The notes: generated from the sequence alone by a model not told the origin. A DNA stretch of 10,633 nucleotides from Kiritimatiellia bacterium (GCA_007127595.1 SKZA01000068.1:1-10633), one strand, 5' to 3'. Positions 1 through 7,271 are shown, counted from the stretch's first letter. Made by a program: numbers and translations.

Positions 1-1050
1 CCACTGCTCGGCCAGCCGCATGATGTTGGGTGTCAGGGTCGCGCTGAACAAGAGCGTCTGCCGCTTCTCCGGGTGCGGGGTCATGCGTACGATCCTGCGC
101 ACGTCCGGAATGAACCCCATATCAAGCATGCGGTCGGCCTCGTCAATGACCAACGTTTCCACCTGCTTCAGGTTGATCACTCGGCGGTTGATGAAGTCCA
201 GCAAGCGCCCCGGTGTAGCCACGATGACATCGACCGGCTGTTCCAATTCGCGCTGCTGCTTGTCGAAATCCATGCCGCCGTACACGGCAACGGTGTGCAG
301 GCCGCAATGACGACCGATATCCAAAGCGTCCTTCTTGATCTGGAGCGCCAGTTCGCGCGTCGGAGCGAGAATCAAGGAACGCGGCGTGCCGTGCGGGCGA
401 TCGCCTTGGATCGGGTTTCGTAGATAATGCGTAAAGATCGAAATGAGGAACGCGGCAGTCTTGCCCGTACCCGTTTGCGCTTTACCGGCGGCATCGCGCC
501 CGGCCAAGGCAATCGGCAGCAATTGCGCCTGGATGGGCGTGGTGACCTTGAAATGCATTTCGTCGAGGGCCTTTTTGATCGGATCGGGAATATCCATGTC
601 GTCGAACTTCAACTGCCCTTCAAAAGCCGCAATATTCTTCGGCTTATGCCCGCTTGATGGCGGTGTGGGTGCCGGCGGCGGGTTCTCCGATATCTCGACC
701 TTCTCCGTAGGTTCGCTTGCCCGATTCTGATTTTGATCTTGGTCCTGCTGCTGACCGGATGGCTTACGCCTACGGCGCCTGCGACGCCGCTTCTTCGGCG
801 GTTCCGACGACTGCTCTGACGGCTGCTCCGATGAGGACGCCTCCGTGGCAGCGGCCGGTGTGTCCGGCGTGGACTCTTTCCTGCTTGATCTCTTTGCGGA
901 CGACCCTTTCCCGGGTTCCCACACCTCGCGCTTACGCGCGGCAGGCTGTTTCTTTGATTGGCTTCGAGGTTCTGTGACCGTGGCGGGCGCGGTACTTGTT
1001 TCGTCTCCGTTAACGGCTTTTCTGACGCTATTGATTATCTTCTTCAGCAT
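1..1050 (-). CDS. rhlB: DEAD-box ATP-dependent RNA helicase, RhlB type (C-terminus beyond window)
   Basis: The gene reads leftward from the ATG at 1050 and is still open at base 1, giving 350 residues of a superfamily 2 RNA helicase that unwinds structured RNA using ATP. RhlB works in mRNA turnover, often with RNase E. Visible in order: a basic low-complexity N-terminal extension (about 1-140) with a run of eight arginines (88-95); a Q motif ending in TPIQ (171-174); Walker A AQTGTGKT (191-198); PTREL (230-234); GGMDFDKQ (258-265); TPGR (279-282); DEAD (303-306); and SAT (336-338). The cut falls just after SAT, so the second RecA lobe is missing. FLISI after Walker A and GGMDFDKQ resemble Pseudomonas-type RhlB, which also has an N-terminal basic extension; RhlE is the main alternative. 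An in-frame TAG lies a few codons upstream, so 1050 is the only ATG start. AGGGA sits about 13 bases before it, a rather long spacing. Confidence 0.93.
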   Translation of the reverse strand, partial: MLKKIINSVRKAVNGDETSTAPATVTEPRSQSKKQPAARKREVWEPGKGSSAKRSSRKESTPDTPAAATEASSSEQPSEQSSEPPKKRRRRRRRRKPSGQQQDQDQNQNRASEPTEKVEISENPPPAPTPPSSGHKPKNIAAFEGQLKFDDMDIPDPIKKALDEMHFKVTTPIQAQLLPIALAGRDAAGKAQTGTGKTAAFLISIFTHYLRNPIQGDRPHGTPRSLILAPTRELALQIKKDALDIGRHCGLHTVAVYGGMDFDKQQRELEQPVDVIVATPGRLLDFINRRVINLKQVETLVIDEADRMLDMGFIPDVRRIVRMTPHPEKRQTLLFSATLTPNIMRLAEQW

Positions 1051-1320
1051 ATATGTTTCTCTGTCCCTTGTGCGACGGAAACACTACCGCCGCCTGTTCA
1101 CTGTCCTTGAGGGGGTTACTCGCCTCCTTCACTGCACGCCGCCCTGAATCATGCGGGCCGGTGGGTAATAAACTGGATCCTGCCTTGCTAACAGCCTGAT
1201 CAGGCGTGCACTTACACATAGACATTAATATACTTTCAGATTTATATTGCAAATGCAAACATCTCTGTTAATGTACATAACCTTATCGACTTAATGTAGT
1301 TTAATGAAAGGAGTCAGCAC
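1051..1320. promoter_or_regulatory. Divergent intergenic region between rhlB and metY
   Basis: This 270-bp gap must hold the promoters of both divergent units. Its left half is GC-rich. From about 1210 to 1310 it is AT-rich and holds possible -10-like hexamers (TATACT at 1229-1234, TATATT at 1243-1248, TAATGT at 1269-1274), the last 16 bases after TTGCAA at 1247-1252. None is a strong match in both boxes, so no promoter is assigned. The region also has a 12-bp perfect palindrome (1194-1205, separate entry). I looked for a SAM-type riboswitch ahead of the methionine genes and saw no convincing one. The ribosome binding site AAAGGAG (1307-1313) lies 7 bases before the metY ATG. Confidence 0.5.
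1194..1205. promoter_or_regulatory. 12-bp perfect palindrome, possible operator
   Basis: GCCTGATCAGGC is a perfect 12-bp palindrome, 115 bases upstream of the metY start and 144 bases upstream of the rhlB start. Its place in a divergent promoter region would suit a dimeric regulator, but no second copy or known consensus supports this. A palindrome of this length is suggestive rather than proof. Confidence 0.25.
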
Positions 1321-2610
1321 ATGAAGTTGGAATCGCTATGCCTGCATGGTGGAACGCAACCGGACCCGGCCACGTCGTCACGGGCCATCCCCGTGTATCG
1401 CACCACCGGCTATCAGTTCAAGGACACGGAACACGCGGCCAATCTTTTCGCATTAAAAGAATTGGGCAACATCTACACGCGTCTGATGAACCCCACAACC
1501 GACGCGCTGGAAAAGCGTGTGGCCCTGCTTGAAGGCGCCCATGAGTTGGCCGCCCTCGGCATCGCCTCCGGCACGTCCGCCGTTTTCTATTCCGTCATCA
1601 ACCTTGCGCAGGCGGGCGACAATATTGTGTCCGCGCGCAACTTGTACGGCGGTACGTACACGCAGTTCAACGACATCCTGCCGACGCTCGGCATTACCGT
1701 GAAGTTCGTTGACACGCAGGATCCGCAGAACGTGGCAAAGGCGATTGACGACAAAACCCGCGCGGTGTTCGTGGAATCCGTTTCCAATCCCGCCCTCGAA
1801 GTCACCGATCTCGAAGCCATCGCGAAGATCTCACACGACGCCGGCTTGCCGCTGTTGGTGGATTCGACGTTTTCGACCCCCTACCTCACCCGCCCCATCG
1901 AGTTCGGCGCGGATATCGTGATTCATTCGCTGACCAAATGGCTCGGCGGACACGGTATCGGCATCGGCGGTGTGGTGGTGGATTCCGGTCGCTTCAAATG
2001 GAATACCGGCAAACATCCGCTGTACGACACGCCGGACACTTCGTACGGCGGCTTGCGCTGGGGCCATGACCTGCCCGAAATGCTCGCCCCGCTGGCTTAT
2101 ATCCTGCGCATGCGCACGGTACCGTTGCGCAATCTCGGCGCGTGCATCTCGCCCGACAACTCCTGGATCTTCATGCAGGGCATCGAAACACTGCCCCTGC
2201 GCATGGAGCGTCATTGCCAGAACGCCCTGGCGGTGGCCGAACACCTGAAAGCCCATAAGCTCGTCGAATGGGTACGTTTCCCCGGCCTGAAGGACGATCC
2301 GGAGTACCAGAAGAACGTCAAGTACCTGAACGGTAAAGGCGGCGCGATGGTCGTGTTCGGTATCAAGGGTGGCAAGGAAGCGGGCGCGAAATTCATTGAA
2401 TCACTCACGATGTTCTCGCATCTGGCCAACGTCGGCGATGCGAAGAGCTTGGCCATTCATCCGGCCACAACGACGCACTCCCAGTTGAACGATGAGCAAC
2501 AGCGCGGAGCGGGTATCTCGCCCGAAATGGTTCGCCTCTCGGTCGGGATCGAGCATATCGACGACATCCTCGCCGATATCGATCAAGCCTTGCAGTCCGC
2601 GACCGCCTGA
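1321..2610 (+). CDS. metY: O-acetylhomoserine sulfhydrylase (O-acetylhomoserine aminocarboxypropyltransferase)
   Basis: A cytoplasmic PLP enzyme of the Cys/Met metabolism family (fold type I) that converts O-acetylhomoserine plus sulfide to homocysteine and acetate. The 429-residue length fits MetY (about 425-435) and is longer than cystathionine gamma-synthase or MetZ (about 380-400). Visible features: the opening LCLHGGTQPDPATSSRAIPVY; Asp181 in VDSTF, which should contact the pyridine nitrogen; Lys206 in HSLTKWLGG, the PLP Schiff-base lysine; the MetY-type inserted segment around residues 220-290 (GKHPLYDTPDTSYGGL and following); and SLAIHPATTTHSQL plus SVGIEHIDDI near the C-terminus. The ATG has a clear AAAGGAG at 7 bases. 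It is followed after 86 bp by metX on the same strand, which makes its substrate, so the two form a methionine pair, presumably one operon. The gene looks intact. Confidence 0.96.
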   Translation: MKLESLCLHGGTQPDPATSSRAIPVYRTTGYQFKDTEHAANLFALKELGNIYTRLMNPTTDALEKRVALLEGAHELAALGIASGTSAVFYSVINLAQAGDNIVSARNLYGGTYTQFNDILPTLGITVKFVDTQDPQNVAKAIDDKTRAVFVESVSNPALEVTDLEAIAKISHDAGLPLLVDSTFSTPYLTRPIEFGADIVIHSLTKWLGGHGIGIGGVVVDSGRFKWNTGKHPLYDTPDTSYGGLRWGHDLPEMLAPLAYILRMRTVPLRNLGACISPDNSWIFMQGIETLPLRMERHCQNALAVAEHLKAHKLVEWVRFPGLKDDPEYQKNVKYLNGKGGAMVVFGIKGGKEAGAKFIESLTMFSHLANVGDAKSLAIHPATTTHSQLNDEQQRGAGISPEMVRLSVGIEHIDDILADIDQALQSATA

Positions 2611-2626
2611 CTATGATGTAAGAATT

Positions 2627-2659
2627 GGAGTTGCCGTCCTGGAAGCGGACGGCAACTCC
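2627..2659 (+). promoter_or_regulatory. Perfect 13-bp stem-loop between metY and metX
   Basis: GGAGTTGCCGTCC (2627-2639) and GGACGGCAACTCC (2647-2659) are exact reverse complements around a 7-base loop. The stem lies 16 bases after the metY stop and ends 37 bases before the metX start. No T-run follows it on the plus strand, so it does not look like a standard intrinsic terminator. It could instead stabilise the metY 3' end, mark a processing site, or partly attenuate transcription so that metX is made at a different level from metY. The structure is seen directly; its role is inferred. Confidence 0.7.
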
Positions 2660-2696
2660 TCCACGCCATCATCATGTGCATAGCGGAGAATAGTGT

Positions 2697-3872
2697 GTGT
2701 CGTCCGATTCCGGCATAGGCCATGTCCAAACCAAACTCTTCCACTTTGCGGAGGATACGGAAGAGCCGTTTCGCTTTCAGGACGGGTCTGCGCTGAACAA
2801 CCTGCGACTCGCGTACGAAACATACGGCGAACTTAACGAACGCAAGGATAACGCCGTCCTGGTCTTTCACGCGCTCTCGGGCAGCGCGCACGCCGCCGGC
2901 ATCAACACGGACCTGCCTGAGGCGGACGGATTGTGGACCGACGAATGTCATGTCGGTTGGTGGGACGGCTATATCGGCCCGGGCCGGGCGATTGACACCA
3001 ACACGTTCTTCGTCATTTGCGCCAATTACATCGGAGGCTGCTATGGCTCCACCGACGCGCGCTCGATCAACCCCGAGACCGGCAAGCCGTATGGCCGGGA
3101 GTTCCCGATGTTCACGATCAGCGACATCGTCGATTCGCAGCTCCTGCTGCTGGATCACTTGGGTATCCGGACGCTGCACGCCGCCATCGGCCCTTCCACC
3201 GGCGGCATGCTGACGCTGAACCTGGCCACGCGCTATCCGGACCGCGTACGCAATATCCTCCCGATGTCATCGGGCATGACGGTCAGCACTCTCCAACGCA
3301 TCCTCAACTTCGAGCAAATCTATGCCATTGAAGAGGACCCGGACTTTAATGGGGGCGACTACTATGACGGCGAGCCGCCGCGACGCGGCCTGGCGCTGGC
3401 GCGCATGATCGCGCACAAGACCTACGTATCGCTGAATACGCTTGAACAACGGGCGCGCGGAGAGATCGTGCGGCGCGAACCGGAACTTCGCGCGTATAAG
3501 TTAACGAACGCCATGGAATCGTACATGCTGCACCAGGGGCAAAAGTTTGTGGAACGATTCGACGCCAACACCTACCTGCGCATCGTGTCCGCCTGGCAGC
3601 GATACGATCTTTTGCATGACGCCAACGTTCAAACGATCAAGGAACTCTTTGAACGCTGCCGTCATCAGCGGGCCCTGGTGTTCAGCATTGATACCGACGT
3701 GTGCTTCTATCCGGAAGAACAGGTCGAATTGGTGCGCTGCATGAAGAATGCGGGCATGAACTGCCACCATATCACCGCCCATTCAGACAAGGGACACGAC
3801 GCGTTTCTGTTGGAACCCGATCTATTCGCACCGCACATCGACTACCTGCTCAAGCAACGCTATCGGCACTAG
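2697..3872 (+). CDS. metX: Homoserine O-acetyltransferase (MetX family)
   Basis: An alpha/beta-hydrolase-fold acyltransferase that moves an acetyl group from acetyl-CoA to homoserine, the first committed step to methionine by direct sulfhydrylation. The 391 residues match the family. Visible: the opening strand region LRLAYETYGELN; HALSGSAHAAG (compare the common HALTGxxH form); WWDGYIGPGRAIDTNTFFVICAN; nucleophile Ser167 in GPSTGGM; probable catalytic Asp334 in DVCFYP; and His367 in KGHDAFL. The start is GTG at 2697: an in-frame TAG lies at 2691-2693, and GGAG (2685-2688) is 8 bases upstream, so a non-ATG start is well supported. Some MetX-fold enzymes use succinyl-CoA instead. Pairing with metY, which takes the acetyl ester, favours acetyl. 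A hairpin separates it from metY, and a convergent repeat-bearing gap follows. Confidence 0.95.
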   Translation: MSSDSGIGHVQTKLFHFAEDTEEPFRFQDGSALNNLRLAYETYGELNERKDNAVLVFHALSGSAHAAGINTDLPEADGLWTDECHVGWWDGYIGPGRAIDTNTFFVICANYIGGCYGSTDARSINPETGKPYGREFPMFTISDIVDSQLLLLDHLGIRTLHAAIGPSTGGMLTLNLATRYPDRVRNILPMSSGMTVSTLQRILNFEQIYAIEEDPDFNGGDYYDGEPPRRGLALARMIAHKTYVSLNTLEQRARGEIVRREPELRAYKLTNAMESYMLHQGQKFVERFDANTYLRIVSAWQRYDLLHDANVQTIKELFERCRHQRALVFSIDTDVCFYPEEQVELVRCMKNAGMNCHHITAHSDKGHDAFLLEPDLFAPHIDYLLKQRYRH

Positions 3873-3930
3873 GGTTGTGTCCCGGCAATAATCGCCACAC
3901 CCTTTGACTATTGCGGCCTGCACATACTCA

Positions 3931-4003
3931 TGGAGGGACGGGCTCTCTACCGTCCGACCACGATCCGGATCAGGAACGGGACGACACGGAGGTCGTCCCT
4001 CCA
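3931..4003 (+). repeat. 73-bp dispersed palindromic repeat, family A, copy 1
   Basis: This element begins TGGAGGGACG and ends CGTCCCTCCA, which are exact 10-bp inverted termini. It matches 7385-7457 at 68 of 73 positions without gaps. Inside are two hairpins: a first built on GACGG/CCGTC (one mismatch in the longer stem here) and a second built on GGGACGAC/GTCGTCCC around a 6-base loop. It starts 58 bases after the metX stop, in a convergent gap. It has no coding capacity of its own and looks like a REP/MITE-like element; a role as a two-way terminator or mRNA 3'-end stabiliser is possible. Confidence 0.85.
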
Positions 4004-4095
4004 ATAATCTGGCACAATTTTCTGGATTCCAATATTCCAGGTGGACGGCAGCCACATACCGATTAAGCCGAACGAGAAAACGACTTCTCCCTCAC

Positions 4096-4143
4096 CGCAA
4101 AAAAGACACCTTTGCGATCTTTGTGAACTTCGCGGGCTTTGCG
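4096..4143. repeat. Possible CGCAAAG-type dispersed repeat fragment
   Basis: CGCAAA (4096-4101) pairs with TTTGCG (4111-4116), and another TTTGCG lies at 4138-4143. On the minus strand the segment reads as recurring CGCAAAG/GCGAAG/CAAAGATCGCAAAGG units, a style I recall from intergenic repeats in several environmental phyla. Only one copy is in this window, so the repeat status is inference. Confidence 0.3.
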
Positions 4144-4174
4144 TTTAAATCTTCCGCCCCATGCAACGCGCAGG

Positions 4175-4951
4175 CTAGAGCCTGTACTCAGTGATCAACC
4201 GCTTCTCGGTCTCCCCTTCCACGATCGCGGCGCGCACTTCAACGTAGGGAACCAGCGTCGAGTTATGCAGCTTCTTCCGCAACAGGTTATCCATCTGAAA
4301 GATCCCGGCGGAATTGTGGAGTTCGACTTCGATACGCACGGGCTTGATCTCGCCCTTGTTGATCTGGACGGATTTGACGGCCAGGGCCGATACCGAATGG
4401 ATATTGACCTGCCCCGAATCAAAGGGAATCCGGGAACGACCTTCGGTCATATCCAACGCATCGGCAAGTTTCACGCAACCCGCCTCAATGGTCAGACAGC
4501 GCTGATCGGAGTTGTGCGCAATGATCGCGTGCAGCACTTCGGCTACCATGGCGGTCAGCGCCGGGTCCTCGTAAATGCCGGACAGCAGTTGCCGCGCTTT
4601 CGGATACGCGATGATCAGGCTGTACCGCTCATGGTCGTCGCGGTGGATGGAGATGCCCACATCGTGTAGCGCCGCGGCCAGCACCACGATCACCTCGGCG
4701 TCTTCCGCCGTCAGCCCGTGATCCTGCACCACGCTCGGCGTCACGCCGCCGTCCACCAGTAAACGCAATACGCGCAGGGCGGCGTTCGTAATGATGCGGA
4801 TATGAACCTCCCCGTGATCGCTGATACCGAAGCGGTCCACGGCGTTGACGTTTGCCGAACGCCAGAGCTGGTTCAGTTCCTGATCCGCCTCAATCGCCTC
4901 CAGCAACTGCTCCAATTTCGTATTATTCTTTGTTGGAACGCGCAGTCCCAT
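4175..4951 (-). CDS. HD-superfamily metal-dependent phosphohydrolase, substrate unknown
   Basis: A 258-residue soluble protein of the HD superfamily, whose members cleave phosphate esters with bound metal. The metal-ligand pattern is visible: DHGEVH (His46/His50), ALHDVG (His96-Asp97), HRDDHE (His103, His107), HAIIAH (His141, His146), and KLADALD (Asp164, Asp167). Residues about 40-170 form the HD fold. The C-terminal part (about 184-258) looks like a separate beta-rich region (VSALAVKSVQINKGEIKPVRIEVEL). It lacks the features of GGDEF, RelA/SpoT or HD-GYP proteins, and no function can be named. It broadly resembles uncharacterised HD proteins I recall from archaea and deep-branching bacteria (COG3294-like). 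The start is the ATG at 4951, with AGGGG close upstream. A longer TTG-initiated frame to 5014 exists but adds an unconserved-looking tail. It stands alone between convergent metX and divergent pepF. Confidence 0.85.
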   Translation of the reverse strand: MGLRVPTKNNTKLEQLLEAIEADQELNQLWRSANVNAVDRFGISDHGEVHIRIITNAALRVLRLLVDGGVTPSVVQDHGLTAEDAEVIVVLAAALHDVGISIHRDDHERYSLIIAYPKARQLLSGIYEDPALTAMVAEVLHAIIAHNSDQRCLTIEAGCVKLADALDMTEGRSRIPFDSGQVNIHSVSALAVKSVQINKGEIKPVRIEVELHNSAGIFQMDNLLRKKLHNSTLVPYVEVRAAIVEGETEKRLITEYRL

Positions 4952-5358
4952 GTCATCCCCTGTCGTTGTTGTATCGAGCGCCGAAGCGTAACAGCTTGAA
5001 TCCTTCACCGTCAATCACCATCGTTCCGCCGGCCCGATACAGCGCGTATTCACGCAGCTGCGTAAGTCATTGGCATATAATGACGAAGTACCCAAATACC
5101 CAAGCACGAATGAAACCCGAAGCACGAAGTCCGAATCAATGCCACACAGAGTAGCGGTCACCTTTTGGCTTCATGCTTGTATCGCGCTGTTTGTCAGCAC
5201 ATCGCGCAAGTCTGTGTGACAGGTTGACTTTCGGTATTCGGGTTTCATTCGGCCTTGGGTATTTCGTCATTCGTCATTGATCGGCAGCAAATTGTGACTA
5301 TTCAAGAATCCGCCTTGGGCGCGGGAGTGACTTGACCCCGGTCGGGGATCATGGCTTG
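4952..5358. other. Divergent intergenic gap carrying an inverted-repeat element
   Basis: This 407-bp region lies between the start of the HD gene (minus) and pepF (plus), so both promoters should lie here. About half of it (5079-5278) is an inverted-repeat element described separately. That leaves roughly 130 bp next to the HD gene and 80 bp next to pepF for promoters. I could not pick out convincing -35/-10 pairs. No open frame in the region looks like a real gene. Confidence 0.55.
5079..5278. repeat. About 200-bp imperfect inverted-repeat (MITE-like) element
   Basis: The two arms face each other. AATGACGAA (5079-5087) mirrors TTCGTCATT (5270-5278). AAATACCCAAG (5094-5104) mirrors CTTGGGTATTT (5254-5264). 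CGAATGAAACCCGAA (5107-5121) mirrors TTCGGGTTTCATTCG (5237-5251). Further in, CACACAGA (5143-5150) mirrors TCTGTGTG (5211-5218). Arms of about 45-70 bp with scattered mismatches enclose a unique core of about 60 bp. There is no transposase, and I see no clear target-site duplication. The arm sequence belongs to a style of intergenic repeat (CGAA-rich, ATTCGGGTTTC) I recall from environmental genomes. It is probably a non-autonomous mobile or REP-like element. Confidence 0.75.
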
Positions 5359-7182
5359 ATGAGCCGCCCTACAACACCGATGAATACACAAACCCATAAA
5401 ACGCCGCTTCGCGCCGAGGTGCCCGACGAACACAAGTGGAGCCTGCACAAGCTCTTTCCGGACGATCCGGCATGGGAGGCGGGACTTACGAAATTCGAAC
5501 AGCGCGCGCCGGAAATCGAGCACTTCAAGGGGACGCTTGGCCAATCCCCAGCCCGGCTGCGTGAGGCCCTCGATTTCCTGTTCGAGCTGGGACTGCTGGA
5601 GGAACGACTGGGCTACTACGCGCATTTGCGCGTCAGCGAGGATCTGGGCGATAGCGCCGCGCAAGGCCGCTTGGCGCGGTACGTCTCCATCGCCACCGCG
5701 TATTCGGCGCGTTCCAGCTTCGTCACGCCGGAGATCCAGGCGATTCCTGATGAGGCCATCAACGGTTGGCTGGAATCCGAAACCTTGGAACCCTACAGGA
5801 TATTTCTTCGGAAGCTGTTACGGCACAAGCCGCACATCCTATCCGAACCGGAAGAACGACTGCTGGCCATGCAGTCGGAGTTCGCACACACGCCGCGTAA
5901 CGGATTTAACGCGCTGACCGATGTCGACATGCAGTTCGGCGAAATCCAGACGGACGACGGCGTCCGACCTTTGACCCATGCGTCCTACGCGTCTTTCATA
6001 CAACATCCGGAGCGCGAAGTGCGCAAAGCGGCTTATCTGCAATATCTGGCCGAGTTCGAAGCGCATAAGCATACGCTGGCCGCACTCTACAGCGGCAGCG
6101 TCCAACAGGATGTCTACCGCGCGCGTGTACGCAACTTCCCCTCGGCCATTGAAGCCGCTCTGTTCAGTGACGATGTGCCCATCACGGTCTACGATCAATT
6201 GATTGAATCGGTGCACGCACACTTGCCGGTGCTGCACCGATACTACGATGTGCGTCGTCGAGCCCTGGGCTTGGACGAACTGCGGCTCTACGACACGCGC
6301 GTGCCGCTCGTGAAAGGCGTGAAGACGCACTACACCTATGAGCAGGCTGTGGAAGCGGTCACCACGTCACTGGCGCCGCTCGGGGACGAGTATGTGAACG
6401 CTCTGCGCGAGGGGTTGACCGGTCATTGGGTGGATCGCTACGAAAATAAAGGCAAACGGTCCGGCGCCTTTTCCGCTCCGTCTTATAACGGCGACCCGTA
6501 CATTCTCATGAATTACAAGGAAGATGTCCTGAACGACATGTTCACGCTGACCCATGAGGCAGGCCACTCTATGCACTCCTGGTACAGCGTCCGGCATCAG
6601 CCGTTTCAGCATTACAACTACACCATCTTCGTCGCCGAAGTGGCGTCCACCTTCAACGAGCAACTACTGGCGCGCCATCTGTTGGCCACGACGGACGATG
6701 AGGCGTTGAAAGCGTATTTGATTAATAAGCAGGTGGACGACACGTTGGCGACGTTGTTCCGGCAGACCATGTTTGCCGAGTTCGAGCGCACGACGCACGC
6801 CATGGTGGAACGCAACGAACCGCTCACCGTCGATTCCCTGACCGCCGTGTATCGCGAATTATTAACGCAATATTTCGGTCCGGCGGTGCCGCTAGAGGAA
6901 CACAGCGCCCTGGAAGGATTGCGGGTCCCCCATTTCTATTCCGCCTTCTATGTCTACAAGTACGCCACGGGCATGTCCGCGGCCCTCGCGCTGTATGAGC
7001 AGGTTATCAACGGCGGCGAGCCGGAACGGGAACGCTACCTGGACTTTCTCAAGTCGGGCGGCAGCAAGTTCCCCCTGGAACAGTTGCGCGACGCCGGGGT
7101 GGACATGACCTCGCCCGAACCGGTGAAGACGGCTCTGCAACGCTTTGAACGGTTGGTGGATGAATTGAGCGGGTTGGTCTGA
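5359..7182 (+). CDS. pepF: Oligoendopeptidase F (M3B zinc metallopeptidase)
   Basis: A cytoplasmic zinc endopeptidase that cuts short peptides, likely in peptide recycling. About 607 residues from the ATG at 5359, typical of PepF (about 600). Zinc ligands are His399 and His403 in HEAGH (catalytic Glu400) and Glu427 in FVAEVASTFNE, 28 residues after the first His as in family M3. Other family blocks include the N-terminal VPDEHKWSLHKLFPDDPAWE; GAFSAPSYNGDPYILMNY just before the zinc site; and the C-terminal PHFYSAFYVYKYATGMSAALAL (substrate-side His and Tyr). The start is uncertain. ATG 5359 has GGGG 11 bases upstream; a TTG at 5332 with GGAG at 4 bases would add nine residues; ATG 5380 would remove seven. 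Conserved sequence begins only about residue 20, so it cannot decide. The gene looks intact, with no signal peptide. Confidence 0.95.
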   Translation: MSRPTTPMNTQTHKTPLRAEVPDEHKWSLHKLFPDDPAWEAGLTKFEQRAPEIEHFKGTLGQSPARLREALDFLFELGLLEERLGYYAHLRVSEDLGDSAAQGRLARYVSIATAYSARSSFVTPEIQAIPDEAINGWLESETLEPYRIFLRKLLRHKPHILSEPEERLLAMQSEFAHTPRNGFNALTDVDMQFGEIQTDDGVRPLTHASYASFIQHPEREVRKAAYLQYLAEFEAHKHTLAALYSGSVQQDVYRARVRNFPSAIEAALFSDDVPITVYDQLIESVHAHLPVLHRYYDVRRRALGLDELRLYDTRVPLVKGVKTHYTYEQAVEAVTTSLAPLGDEYVNALREGLTGHWVDRYENKGKRSGAFSAPSYNGDPYILMNYKEDVLNDMFTLTHEAGHSMHSWYSVRHQPFQHYNYTIFVAEVASTFNEQLLARHLLATTDDEALKAYLINKQVDDTLATLFRQTMFAEFERTTHAMVERNEPLTVDSLTAVYRELLTQYFGPAVPLEEHSALEGLRVPHFYSAFYVYKYATGMSAALALYEQVINGGEPERERYLDFLKSGGSKFPLEQLRDAGVDMTSPEPVKTALQRFERLVDELSGLV

Positions 7183-7235
7183 GAGGGGATCCCGCGTTTC
7201 GGCTCGGCGGGCATGCCGCGCCGAAGCATCGCGGA

Positions 7236-7271
7236 GGCGGGAGCCTCGCCCTCCGAACCAAAGGGCATCCC
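7236..7271 (+). repeat. 36-bp dispersed repeat, family B, copy 1
   Basis: Begins GGCGGGAGCCTCGCCCTCC and ends AAAGGGCATCCC. It is identical to 7341-7376 at 35 of 36 positions, with one G/A difference at base 20. The copies are 105 bases apart in the same orientation. Both are preceded by related CGGCTCGGCGGG-like sequence (7200-7211 and 7335-7346). Confidence 0.85.

Larger units (their letters stand above)
3873..4174. other. Convergent intergenic gap with dispersed repeats
   Basis: No gene is supported in these 302 bases between convergent metX and the HD-domain gene. The gap holds the first full copy of the 73-bp two-hairpin repeat (3931-4003). Near its right end is an A/T-run segment (4096-4143) with CGCAAA at 4096-4101 and TTTGCG at 4111-4116 and 4138-4143, which resembles CGCAAAG-type dispersed intergenic repeats I know from environmental genomes. 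I see nothing recognisable in 4004-4090. The region presumably holds terminators for both flanking genes, but no classic GC-stem plus T-run is evident. Confidence 0.6.

Noticed and set aside
1028..1258. A 76-codon minus-strand frame across the rhlB-metY gap
   Set aside because: It resembles no known protein, covers the promoter region and runs out of frame into the rhlB start.
1051..1320. SAM riboswitch ahead of metY
   Set aside because: I could not fit a SAM-I, SAM-II or SAM/SAH-type fold to the region by eye. A covariance-model search (Rfam) would settle it.
4139..4669. A 176-codon plus-strand frame opposite the HD gene
   Set aside because: The minus strand here encodes an HD protein with all its metal ligands, so the plus frame is a shadow.
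4952..5014. TTG-initiated N-terminal extension of the HD protein
   Set aside because: The ATG at 4951 has a better-placed AGGGG and the extra 21 residues look like untranslated leader.
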